From positions 1 to 6,810 of the forward strand of contig CAZFSG010000059.1 of the NCBI GenBank assembly GCA_964521665.1: 6,810 nt of DNA. Direction: 5' to 3'. The notes under the pieces are model-generated. The model was not told where the DNA came from and did no database searches. It saw only the letters and a list, made by a program, of their open reading frames with translations. The DNA is from JANXDG01 sp964521665. Its GTDB lineage: Bacteria > Elusimicrobiota > Endomicrobiia > DTEH01. Each line of letters opens with the position of its first letter. Position 1 is the stretch's first letter. This document shows positions 1 to 6,279 of this stretch, one piece after another. The translations under genes were made by a program, and so were the position numbers.

Positions 1-40
1 TGATATTTATGAACAACTCTATAATTTGCGTGGATAACAG

Positions 41-118
41 ATCACAATCCATGGTAGCCGCAACCTTTAGGTTGCGTTAGAAACGCAGGCTAAAGCCTGC
101 GGCTACCTATTTTGTGAT
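41..118. repeat. Outer inverted-repeat arms flanking the REP pair
   Basis: ATCACAA at 41-47 is exactly complementary to TTGTGAT at 112-118. The arms are separated from the REP pair by 5 nt (48-52) on the left and 4 nt (108-111) on the right. They would add a further 7 bp stem outside the double hairpin, across a small internal loop. The right arm lies inside the last codons of the hydrolase gene. Whether it belongs to the mobile unit, marks an insertion target, or is chance cannot be told from one copy. Confidence 0.4.
53..107. repeat. REP/iREP pair (BIME-like palindromic element)
   Basis: Two 26-nt units in inverted orientation (53-78 and 82-107) flank a 3-nt spacer AGA. Each unit, read inwards from its own end, starts GGTAGC and then folds into a 7-8 bp hairpin with stem CGCAACC/GGTTGCG on the left and CGCAGGC/GCCTGCG on the right, both with the same TTTA loop when read inwards. 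The outer GGTAGCC/GGCTACC ends can also pair, so the whole element can form a closed double hairpin or cruciform. The two units differ at only four positions, and these form two compensatory base pairs, so the stems are preserved. A GTAG tetranucleotide at the foot of a short hairpin is the known hallmark of REP sequences mobilised by RAYT (TnpA_REP) transposases. Assignment to that family is by motif only; no transposase is present here. It lies just after the last gene of the string and may protect the mRNA 3' end. There is no U-tract, so it is not a classical terminator. Confidence 0.8.
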
Positions 119-748
119 TTTTACAAACACATTATGATTAATTTCTTTTTCTAAAATACAGTGGGTACCATGTCCTGGGAAAAATTTTGTATTCAATGGT
201 AAAGAAAAAATTTTTTGTATTGATTCATCCAACATATCAATACTTCCGGTAGGAAAATCTGTCCTTCCAACAGAACCACAAAATAAAGTATCACCAGTAA
301 ACAAAAAATTCTTTTCTTCTATATACAGACACATACTACCAAGTGTATGTCCAGGTGTATGGATAACTTTAATTTTTTTTGTTCCACAAAAAAGTTCATC
401 ACCATCTTTAACTTTTAACCAGTTAATACTAATAGTTTGCAAGTGTTTTGCTAAATTATCTGATAACAAAACAGATAAATTTTCTTCATCATCAAGTATT
501 AAACTTAACTCATCTTCATAAACTACAACTTCTATATTTGGCAACAATTTTACTAACTCTCCTAATCCTTTTATATGGTCATAATGTCCATGAGTAATCA
601 CAATACTTTCTATCTTAAGCTCTCTTTGTTGAACTAAATTTAATATTTGTTCTACATTACCACCAGGATCTATTATTATAGCATTATTAGACATATCGTC
701 TTTATATACATAACAATTTGTTCCAAACTCATTAACAATAAAATTCAT
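107..748 (-). CDS. Metallo-beta-lactamase-fold hydrolase, glyoxalase II-like
   Basis: This is a cytoplasmic metal-dependent hydrolase of the hydroxyacylglutathione hydrolase-like (GloB/YcbL) branch; such enzymes cleave thioesters such as S-lactoylglutathione, but the true substrate here is unknown. With the start at 748 the protein has 213 aa, near the usual 200-210 of the short family. The full ligand set is visible: THGHYDH (first His near residue 53), the His of HTPGH (near 134), the Asp of FTGD (near 153) and the His of FFPGHG (near 193). The family signature GSVGRTDFPTG and a C-terminal Asn..Phe remnant are also present. The frame stays open to an ATG at 787, which would overlap argD by 20 nt. 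I prefer 748 because MNFIVNEFGTNCYVY lines up with the family's usual N-terminus; neither start has a clear ribosome site. It follows argD by about 19 nt and is probably co-transcribed. Its TAG stop takes its last base from the REP element. Confidence 0.85.
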   Translation of the reverse strand: MNFIVNEFGTNCYVYKDDMSNNAIIIDPGGNVEQILNLVQQRELKIESIVITHGHYDHIKGLGELVKLLPNIEVVVYEDELSLILDDEENLSVLLSDNLAKHLQTISINWLKVKDGDELFCGTKKIKVIHTPGHTLGSMCLYIEEKNFLFTGDTLFCGSVGRTDFPTGSIDMLDESIQKIFSLPLNTKFFPGHGTHCILEKEINHNVFVKITK

Positions 749-767
749 TATTTCTACATTTGATTTA

Positions 768-1934
768 TCATCTTTTAGATACATCATATAATACTTTATC
801 TAAAATTTTTACTGCTTTGTCAACATCCGATTTTTCAATTATAAGTGGTGGTAAAAACCTTAAAACTTTTTCTTGTGTTACATTTATTATTAGACCGTTT
901 TGTAAACATCGTTCAACCACATTTCTACATGGAAAATCCAGTTCCATACCTAACATAAGTCCTACTCCACGTACTGAAGTTATAAATTTATATTTATTTT
1001 TTAATTCAAGGAGTTTATTATAGAAATACTTACCAATATTTTTAACATTAGATAATAATTTATCATTTATTTTTTTAATTACTTCTTTTGCAACAGCACA
1101 AGCAAGTAAGTTACCACCAAATGTTGACCCATGGTCTCCATAATCAAAGACATCTGCGTATTTTTTATCTACAATAGTTACTCCTAAAGGTATTCCGTTT
1201 GCAACACTTTTTGCTAATGTTATAATATCTGGTTTAACTTTGTAGTACTGATATGCAAAAAGTTCACCTGTTCTACCGAATCCTGTTTGTATTTCATCAA
1301 AAACTAAAATTATATTTTTTTCGTCACATAATCTTCTTATTTCTTCTAAAAACTTTTGTTCTGCAGGTATAACTCCTCCTTCACCTTGTATAGGTTCAAT
1401 CATTATTGCAATAGTATTTTTATTAACTAATTTTTTAACAGAATTTATGTCATTATATTTTGCATATTTAAATCCTTCCAATAATGGCTCAAACCCTTTT
1501 TGAACTTTTTTTTGTCCTGTAGCGGTAAGAGTTGCTATTGTTCTACCATGAAAAGAATTTTCAAATGTTATGATCTCATATCTATTAGTTTTTTTACCAT
1601 ATTTGCGAACAAGTTTTATAGCACATTCGTTAGCTTCAGCGCCAGAATTTGAGAAAAAAACTTTTGCAGGAAAAGTTTTTTTTATAAGTAGTTTTGCAAG
1701 TTCTTGCTGAGGTAAAGAATAGAATAAGTTTGAACAATGCCATAAAAGTTTGGTTTGATGTATTAAAGCGTTAACTAATTTTTTATCTCTATATCCAAGA
1801 TTACACACACTGAGCCCTGAAAAAAAATCTAAATATTTTTTACCTTTATCATCATACAGATATTTTCCATCACCTTTGACAAAAACAATATTATATCTTC
1901 TGTATGTTTTAAGAAAAAAATTGTTTGTTTTCAT
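768..1934 (-). CDS. argD: Acetylornithine aminotransferase, class III PLP-dependent
   Basis: It transfers an amino group from glutamate to N-acetylglutamate 5-semialdehyde, giving N2-acetylornithine in arginine synthesis; many ArgD proteins also serve as succinyldiaminopimelate aminotransferase in lysine synthesis. The 388-aa length is normal for ArgD. Visible family features in order: FFSGLSVCNLGY (37-48), the phosphate-binding SNSGAEANE (95-103), FHGRT (128-132), EPIQGEGG (180-187), DEIQTGFGRTG with the pyridine-binding Asp213, the Schiff-base Lys242 in LAKSVANG, and GSTFGGN (269-275) with the subunit-crossing Thr271. The frame is intact and no key residue is missing. The ATG lies 7 nt after the tRNA-Ala 3' end, with a weak AGG whose A is the tRNA discriminator base. 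No arginine gene neighbours it in the window. Related class III enzymes (ornithine or GABA aminotransferase) are possible but the motif set and length favour ArgD. Confidence 0.88.
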   Translation of the reverse strand: MKTNNFFLKTYRRYNIVFVKGDGKYLYDDKGKKYLDFFSGLSVCNLGYRDKKLVNALIHQTKLLWHCSNLFYSLPQQELAKLLIKKTFPAKVFFSNSGAEANECAIKLVRKYGKKTNRYEIITFENSFHGRTIATLTATGQKKVQKGFEPLLEGFKYAKYNDINSVKKLVNKNTIAIMIEPIQGEGGVIPAEQKFLEEIRRLCDEKNIILVFDEIQTGFGRTGELFAYQYYKVKPDIITLAKSVANGIPLGVTIVDKKYADVFDYGDHGSTFGGNLLACAVAKEVIKKINDKLLSNVKNIGKYFYNKLLELKNKYKFITSVRGVGLMLGMELDFPCRNVVERCLQNGLIINVTQEKVLRFLPPLIIEKSDVDKAVKILDKVLYDVSKR

Positions 1935-1941
1935 AATAACC

Positions 1942-2014
1942 TGGAGCAGACGGGATTTGAACCCGTGACCTTCCCGTTGCGAACGGGATGTTCTCCCAAC
2001 TGAACTACTGCCCC
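1942..2014 (-). tRNA. tRNA-Ala (anticodon CGC)
   Basis: A complete 73-nt cloverleaf can be drawn on the minus strand. The acceptor stem GGGGCAG/CTGCTCC contains the G3:U70 wobble pair that is the alanine identity element, followed by discriminator A. The D stem is GTTC/GAAC around loop AGTTGGGA. The anticodon stem TCCCG/CGGGA carries loop TTCGCAA with anticodon CGC, which reads the alanine codon GCG. The variable loop is AGGTC, and the T arm is ACGGG TTCAAAT CCCGT. CCA is not encoded and must be added after transcription. The gene sits inside a string of protein genes: its first 10 nt are shared with the end of the upstream GAF/HD-GYP gene, and argD starts 7 nt after it. No convincing promoter of its own is visible, so it is probably cut out of a longer mRNA by RNase P and 3' nucleases. 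Confidence 0.95.
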
Positions 2015-3084
2015 ATAGTAATAAGGATTTCTTTTACAATTTCTGTTATCTTAGGATCAAATTTTGAGCCACTGTATTGTGTAAGAAATTGTATTATTTG
2101 TTCTGTTTGCATATTTTTAATTTTTAATTCTTCCACATATTCAACTACAGAAACAATTCTTGCACCTAAAGGTATTTCTTCGTCTTTTAATCCGTCAGGG
2201 TAACCACTACCATCAAAATTTTCATGATGATGTTTTATAATAGGTGCAATATTTTTCAACAAACTTATCTTGCTTACAATTTCTGCTCCTATTATAACAT
2301 GTGATTGTTCGACTTTTGTTCTTTCAAACACATCAGCGTTATCCATCTCAAATTTAAGTTTGGATGATAAATATCCAATATCATGTAATAATGTCCCAAA
2401 ATAAATATTTCTATATTCTTCAGAACGTGGTTGTATACCTAACATTTTAGCAACAAGTGTTGCCATTTGTGTCATTTTCCAGTATCTTTCTCTATATTTT
2501 GGTCTTATAGTTTCAATTGCTGAAACAATAAGTTCTGTTACATTAGTAAAAAAATTACGTTGGTCTTCAGAAAATTTTGCATTAAGTATACTTACGGCAG
2601 CAACTCCTGCTAAACTTTCTAATAATTTTTTATCTTCTTCAGTGAACCCAGTCGGATCTTTTTTATTAACCGCTTCTATAACACCAATAACTTCATCTCC
2701 ACCATCTGTTGTATTAATTATTATAGGCACTGCAAGAATAGATCTTGTTTGGAAACCGCTCTGCTGGTCAACTTTACCAGTGAAACGCGGATCTTTTGAC
2801 ACATCGTTTATAATTTCTGATTGTTTAGTTAATGCAACATTACCTGCAATACCTTCACCAAGTTTTATTTTAATTTTTTTCACAGCATAACCTTTCTCGC
2901 CACCAGCAGTTTTAAAATACAAATGTTGTTTATCTTCATCAATAAGCATTATAGAACTTGCTTCAGAATTTGTTAATCGTTCTGCTGCATCACCTATACG
3001 TTTTAATAACGTGTCCAGGTCTAATGTAGAAGATAAATTTTTTAAAATTTCAAAAAGTTCTTCGAGTTTATCAATAGACGGCAT
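2005..3084 (-). CDS. GAF domain plus degenerate HD-GYP domain signalling protein
   Basis: This is a cytoplasmic signalling protein of 359 aa with no membrane segment. A helical start (1-20) leads into a GAF sensor domain (about 20-168; typical stretches GEGIAGNVALTK and GVIEAVNKK). A connecting helix then leads to an HD-GYP-type domain (about 185-350). HD-GYP domains cleave cyclic di-GMP. Retained here are HDIG (234-237), His262, HHHE (285-288), DGSGYPDG (291-298) and a terminal SGSKFDPKI stretch. Departures from the canonical pattern are: the upstream His of the domain appears as Arg, the Lys after HDIG is Tyr239, the metal-binding Asp of the usual VADxxDA motif appears as Glu (VVEYVEEL, 313-320), and the RPYR segment is missing. 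Catalysis is therefore doubtful; a sensing or binding role is possible. It lies 26 nt after the GspE/PilB ATPase gene and has the best ribosome site in the window. Its last codons and TAG stop lie inside the tRNA-Ala gene. Confidence 0.85.
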   Translation of the reverse strand: MPSIDKLEELFEILKNLSSTLDLDTLLKRIGDAAERLTNSEASSIMLIDEDKQHLYFKTAGGEKGYAVKKIKIKLGEGIAGNVALTKQSEIINDVSKDPRFTGKVDQQSGFQTRSILAVPIIINTTDGGDEVIGVIEAVNKKDPTGFTEEDKKLLESLAGVAAVSILNAKFSEDQRNFFTNVTELIVSAIETIRPKYRERYWKMTQMATLVAKMLGIQPRSEEYRNIYFGTLLHDIGYLSSKLKFEMDNADVFERTKVEQSHVIIGAEIVSKISLLKNIAPIIKHHHENFDGSGYPDGLKDEEIPLGARIVSVVEYVEELKIKNMQTEQIIQFLTQYSGSKFDPKITEIVKEILITMGQ

Positions 3085-3089
3085 TCTTA

Positions 3090-3095
3090 CCCTCC
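3090..3095 (-). promoter_or_regulatory. Strong Shine-Dalgarno site of the GAF/HD-GYP gene
   Basis: The minus strand reads GGAGGG, 5 nt before the ATG at 3084. It fixes the start of the GAF/HD-GYP gene. It stands out because purF and the ATPase gene show no comparable site and argD has only AGG. Confidence 0.75.
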
Positions 3096-3110
3096 AGTAT
3101 TATGGATTTA

Positions 3111-4919
3111 TTATCTTTGGCATACAGCAAGTATTTCAGTATATGTTGTAATACCTTTAGTAACTTTTATTAAACCGTCTGCTAGTAGTGTTCTCATACC
3201 ATTTTTTATTGCAGCATCTCTTATTTTGCTTGCGGATACATCTTTAAGACAAATTTCTCTGATTTCGTCGTTCATTACAAGTAGTTCAAATATAGCGGTT
3301 CTACCTTGCATTCCTGTATTACCACATTTTCTACAACCAAGAGGTTTCATAAAAGTTGCTGAAGAATAATCTATTTTGTATTCATTAAGTGCTTTTATTA
3401 ACTCTTCAGATGGTGAAGTATCAGGCTGTTTACAGTCACTACATAATGTACGTACTAACCTTTGAGCAAGGACACCTTCTAAAGTGTTTGCTATAAGATA
3501 TGTTGGTACACCCATTTCATAAAGTCGTGCTACAGCAGATGGTGCATCGTTTGTATGTATAGTGGACAACACTAAATGTCCTGTAAGTGCTGCTTCCATT
3601 GCAACCTGTGCTGTTTCTTGATCTCTTATTTCACCTACCATTATTACATCCGGATCTTGTCGTAGGAATGCACGTAACGCAGCTGCAAAATCAAATTTCT
3701 TATCCCCCATTTTAAGGTCAGGATTCACTGGTACCTGTACAACACCGTCAAGTTCGTATTCAACTGGATTTTCAGCAGTAATAACTTTTTCAGTAGGGTC
3801 TCTAACTTTTTGTAACGCAGCAGTTAATGTGAACGATTTACCTGACCCTGTAGGTCCACAAACAAGTATCAATCCATAAGGACGGTTCAAAAGTTCTAAA
3901 AATTTTTCTAAAGTATCTGGTAAGAAACCAAGTTGTTCTAAAGATAATCCTGAAGCAGACCTCTCTAACATACGCATAACTACACTTTCACCATATATTG
4001 TTGGAACAATATTAACCCTGAATTCTAAAGGTAATCCTTTTGCTCTTACTCGCAACCTACCATCTTGTGGCACTCTTCGTTCAACTATGTTCATATTACA
4101 CATTATCTTTATTTTTGATATAAGAGCATTTTTGTACACCATAGGTATTTTAAACGACGCTTTTCTTAAAAGACCATCTACCCTGTATCTAACGACAATC
4201 TTTTTCTCAAACGGTTCTATATGTATATCAGAAGCTTTTAACCTCACTGCTTCAAGAATGATAGCGTTAACAAGTTTCTCAACTTCAGGTGCATCAGGAC
4301 TTACCTGCATAATATCAGCAACTTCTTCTTCTCTTTTTTGTTGTTCAATTAATACTTCATCAGAAATATCTAAACTTGCAAGCAGTTCTTGAGTAAGTTC
4401 TTGTGCATCTTCAGTAATTTCTTCACGAGAAACCTTTAGATGTTGTATTGATTCTTCTGAAACTTCTCCAGATTCACTGTATAACTCAATTTCTTGTGCA
4501 TACAACTGTTCAATCTTATCTCTTATATCATTAGGTAAAGCTAAATATGGAACAACTTTGAGCCCTGTCCTAAACTCAATATCTTCAATAGCAAAAAGAT
4601 CTCTTGTGTCAGCCATTGCAATAAATAACATTTCTTCTTCTTTACTAAATGGAACAAGTTTATGTCGTTTACATGTTTGTGGAGGAAGAATTTTTGCAAG
4701 GTCTGGATCAATCTCTATCATATCTAAATCAACAACTTTAACACTCCATTCTTCACCCAAAACTTTTAACAATTTATGTTTATCAACTAATTTTTTGTCA
4801 ACAACATATTGATGTATCAATATCCCAGCTTGGTCAGCTTCTTTTTTAATTTTATCAACTTCTGCTTTTGAGAAACCAAAATGTTCTACTAAAATTTCAG
4901 AAACAGTCTTTTTTCTCAT
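3111..4919 (-). CDS. GspE/PilB-family type II secretion or type IV pilus assembly ATPase
   Basis: This is the hexameric cytoplasmic motor that powers pilin or pseudopilin polymerisation at the inner membrane. The 602-aa protein has an N-terminal MshEN-like region (about 1-140), an acidic Glu-rich linker (about 145-205), the N2 domain with the ASDIHIEP signature (229-236), and the C-terminal RecA-like ATPase. Visible motifs are Walker A GPTGSGKS (355-362), Asp box TAENPVEYE (381-389), Walker B DPDVIMVGEIRD with Glu430, His box TGHLVLSTIHT (446-456), and a zinc tetracysteine Cys493/Cys496/Cys529/Cys532, typical of assembly rather than retraction ATPases. By eye, the stretch between the Asp box and FAAALR is about five residues longer than in typical PilB. 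The MshEN RLGxxL c-di-GMP-binding residues are not conserved. GspE and PilB cannot be separated without the rest of the cluster, which is not in the window. The start lies 4 nt after the purF stop with no Shine-Dalgarno, which suggests translational coupling. Confidence 0.92.
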   Translation of the reverse strand: MRKKTVSEILVEHFGFSKAEVDKIKKEADQAGILIHQYVVDKKLVDKHKLLKVLGEEWSVKVVDLDMIEIDPDLAKILPPQTCKRHKLVPFSKEEEMLFIAMADTRDLFAIEDIEFRTGLKVVPYLALPNDIRDKIEQLYAQEIELYSESGEVSEESIQHLKVSREEITEDAQELTQELLASLDISDEVLIEQQKREEEVADIMQVSPDAPEVEKLVNAIILEAVRLKASDIHIEPFEKKIVVRYRVDGLLRKASFKIPMVYKNALISKIKIMCNMNIVERRVPQDGRLRVRAKGLPLEFRVNIVPTIYGESVVMRMLERSASGLSLEQLGFLPDTLEKFLELLNRPYGLILVCGPTGSGKSFTLTAALQKVRDPTEKVITAENPVEYELDGVVQVPVNPDLKMGDKKFDFAAALRAFLRQDPDVIMVGEIRDQETAQVAMEAALTGHLVLSTIHTNDAPSAVARLYEMGVPTYLIANTLEGVLAQRLVRTLCSDCKQPDTSPSEELIKALNEYKIDYSSATFMKPLGCRKCGNTGMQGRTAIFELLVMNDEIREICLKDVSASKIRDAAIKNGMRTLLADGLIKVTKGITTYTEILAVCQR

Positions 4920-4923
4920 AAAA

Positions 4924-6258
4924 TTATTTTATTGGATAATTATTGTTAAAACATGCTAAACAAAAACATTCTTTTTTTAATCCTGTTGCAGACACCATAC
5001 CATCTATAGAAAGATAATACAATGAAGTAACACCTAAAAACTTTTTTATTTCTTTTATAGAATAATTTGCAGCAATAAGTTCTTTTTTTGTTGGTGTATC
5101 AATACCATAGACACAAGGTGATATTATAGGACTTGATGAAATCCTTAGATGTATCTCTTTTGCACCTGAATTTTTTAACATTGTGATTAATTTTTTTGAA
5201 GTTGTTCCACGAACTATAGAATCGTCTACAACTACTACACGTTTGTTGTTTATAACATCCTTTATTGTGTTATACTTAATTTTTGCAGAAAAATCTCTTA
5301 TTTTTTGTCTCGGTTGAATAAAAGTTCTTCCAATATAATGATTTCTTATGAAGCCGTATTCAAACGGTATCCCACTTTCTTGTGAATATCCTAACGCAGC
5401 TGAATTTGCAGAATCAGGTACTGAAAACACTATATCAGCTTCGGTCGGGCATTCTCTATATAAATTTTTACCAAGTTGAATACGCACTTGATGGACAGAT
5501 TTTCCTTCAATTATGCTATCAGGCCGTGAAAAATATATAAATTCAAATATACAAAAAGTTTTTTTTGTATGTTGAGCAAATTTGTAACTTTTCATTTTCC
5601 CATCTTTAAATTCAATTATCTCACCAGGTTCCACTTCACGAATAAACTCTGCAGAAATAATATCTAAAGCACAAGTTTCTGAAGAAATAACAAATCCATT
5701 TTTTATTCTTCCTATAACTAAAGGTCTAAACCCATTAGGATCTCTAATAGCATACATAGTTGTTGGTGTCATAAGAATTAAAGAATACGCACCTTTTAGT
5801 TGTAATAAAACTTTTTTTAATACGTCAACAAGATTTTTCTCTTTAGCATGTGAGATTAAATGTAGTATAACTTCAGAATCTGTTGTAGTTTGGAATATAG
5901 CACCTTGTGATTCAAGTTTTTTCCTTAAATATTTTGCATTTACCAAATTGCCATTATGTACTAACGCAAGATTGCCTTTTGAACATTTTACTATGATAGG
6001 TTGTGCATTTTTTATATCTGAAGCACCAAAAGTTGAATATCTTGTATGACCTATTGCTAACTTACCATTAAGTTTGTCAAGATCTTCCTTAGAGAATACT
6101 TCTTGAACTTCACCTTGACCTATTTTTGATAAGAACCGTTCTCCGTCAGAAGAAACAATGCCAGCAGCTTCTTGTCCACGATGTTGTAAAGAATACAGTC
6201 CAAGATAGGTTAATTCTGAAGCATCTTTATGATTATAAATTCCAAATATTCCACACAT
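4924..6258 (-). CDS. purF: Amidophosphoribosyltransferase (glutamine PRPP amidotransferase), Fe-S type
   Basis: PurF catalyses the committed step of de novo purine synthesis: PRPP, glutamine and water give 5-phosphoribosylamine, glutamate and pyrophosphate. The 444-aa protein begins MCGIFGIY, so Cys2 becomes the glutaminase nucleophile once Met is removed. The glutaminase domain shows SLQHRGQEAAG (23-33), HTRYSTFG (71-78) and HNGNL (101-105). The transferase domain shows GRTFIQP (310-316) and the PRPP loop VVVVDDSIVRGTT (341-353). Cys236 (CIFEFIYFSRPDS), Cys382 (SPCVYGIDTP), Cys433 and Cys436 match the four ligands of the 4Fe-4S cluster of Bacillus-type PurF. Unlike the Bacillus enzyme there is no propeptide: the upstream frame hits a stop within six codons with no other ATG. 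No Shine-Dalgarno is visible, and a 12-bp palindrome covers the start codon. It follows the GT9 gene by 21 nt and precedes the ATPase gene by 4 nt; no other purine gene is present. Confidence 0.96.
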   Translation of the reverse strand: MCGIFGIYNHKDASELTYLGLYSLQHRGQEAAGIVSSDGERFLSKIGQGEVQEVFSKEDLDKLNGKLAIGHTRYSTFGASDIKNAQPIIVKCSKGNLALVHNGNLVNAKYLRKKLESQGAIFQTTTDSEVILHLISHAKEKNLVDVLKKVLLQLKGAYSLILMTPTTMYAIRDPNGFRPLVIGRIKNGFVISSETCALDIISAEFIREVEPGEIIEFKDGKMKSYKFAQHTKKTFCIFEFIYFSRPDSIIEGKSVHQVRIQLGKNLYRECPTEADIVFSVPDSANSAALGYSQESGIPFEYGFIRNHYIGRTFIQPRQKIRDFSAKIKYNTIKDVINNKRVVVVDDSIVRGTTSKKLITMLKNSGAKEIHLRISSSPIISPCVYGIDTPTKKELIAANYSIKEIKKFLGVTSLYYLSIDGMVSATGLKKECFCLACFNNNYPIK

Positions 6259-6264
6259 ATGTGT
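6253..6264. repeat. Perfect 12-bp palindrome over the purF start codon
   Basis: ACACATATGTGT reads the same on both strands and contains the purF ATG (6256-6258) and the first base pairs of its Cys codon. Half of it is fixed by the coding of Met-Cys. It could be an operator half-site pair or a weak hairpin hiding the start codon, but it may be chance; no known purine regulator site is recognised. Confidence 0.3.
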
Positions 6265-6279
6265 TTTATTATATTAAAT

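Noticed and set aside
20..25. Perfect TATAAT on the plus strand, as if a promoter -10 element.
   Set aside because: The matching -35 would fall off the window edge and no plus-strand gene lies downstream; such hexamers are common in AT-rich DNA.
18..47. Minus-strand TTGTGA (42-47), 18 nt, then TATAGA (18-23), a promoter-like pair for a gene beyond the left edge.
   Set aside because: The -10 match is only partial, spacing is long, the -35 lies in the outer arm of the repeat, and the next gene is not visible.
33..50. GGATAACAGATCACAATCC resembles part of a lac operator and starts and ends GGAT/ATCC.
   Set aside because: The match to the operator is short and the context has nothing to do with it; taken as chance.
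53..107. The double hairpin as an intrinsic terminator for the gene block.
   Set aside because: No run of T follows on either strand in the direction of transcription, and the GTAG/REP architecture explains it better.
746..787. Start of the hydrolase at the tandem ATG at 785-787, giving a 20-nt overlap with argD.
   Set aside because: The extra 13 residues precede the family's normal N-terminus and no ribosome site supports them; kept only as an alternative.
760..1023. Plus-strand open frames such as 760-1023, 1988-2203, 2642-2890, 4087-4392, 4558-4812, 6126-6383 and 6401-6694.
   Set aside because: All lie antisense to well-recognised genes, show no family motif and have low-complexity Ser/Ile/Phe-rich translations, so they are shadows.
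2015..2056. A separate promoter for the tRNA inside the end of the GAF/HD-GYP gene (TTGATC followed by a TGTAAA-like -10).
   Set aside because: The -10 match is weak and the stretch is constrained by coding; not enough to call.
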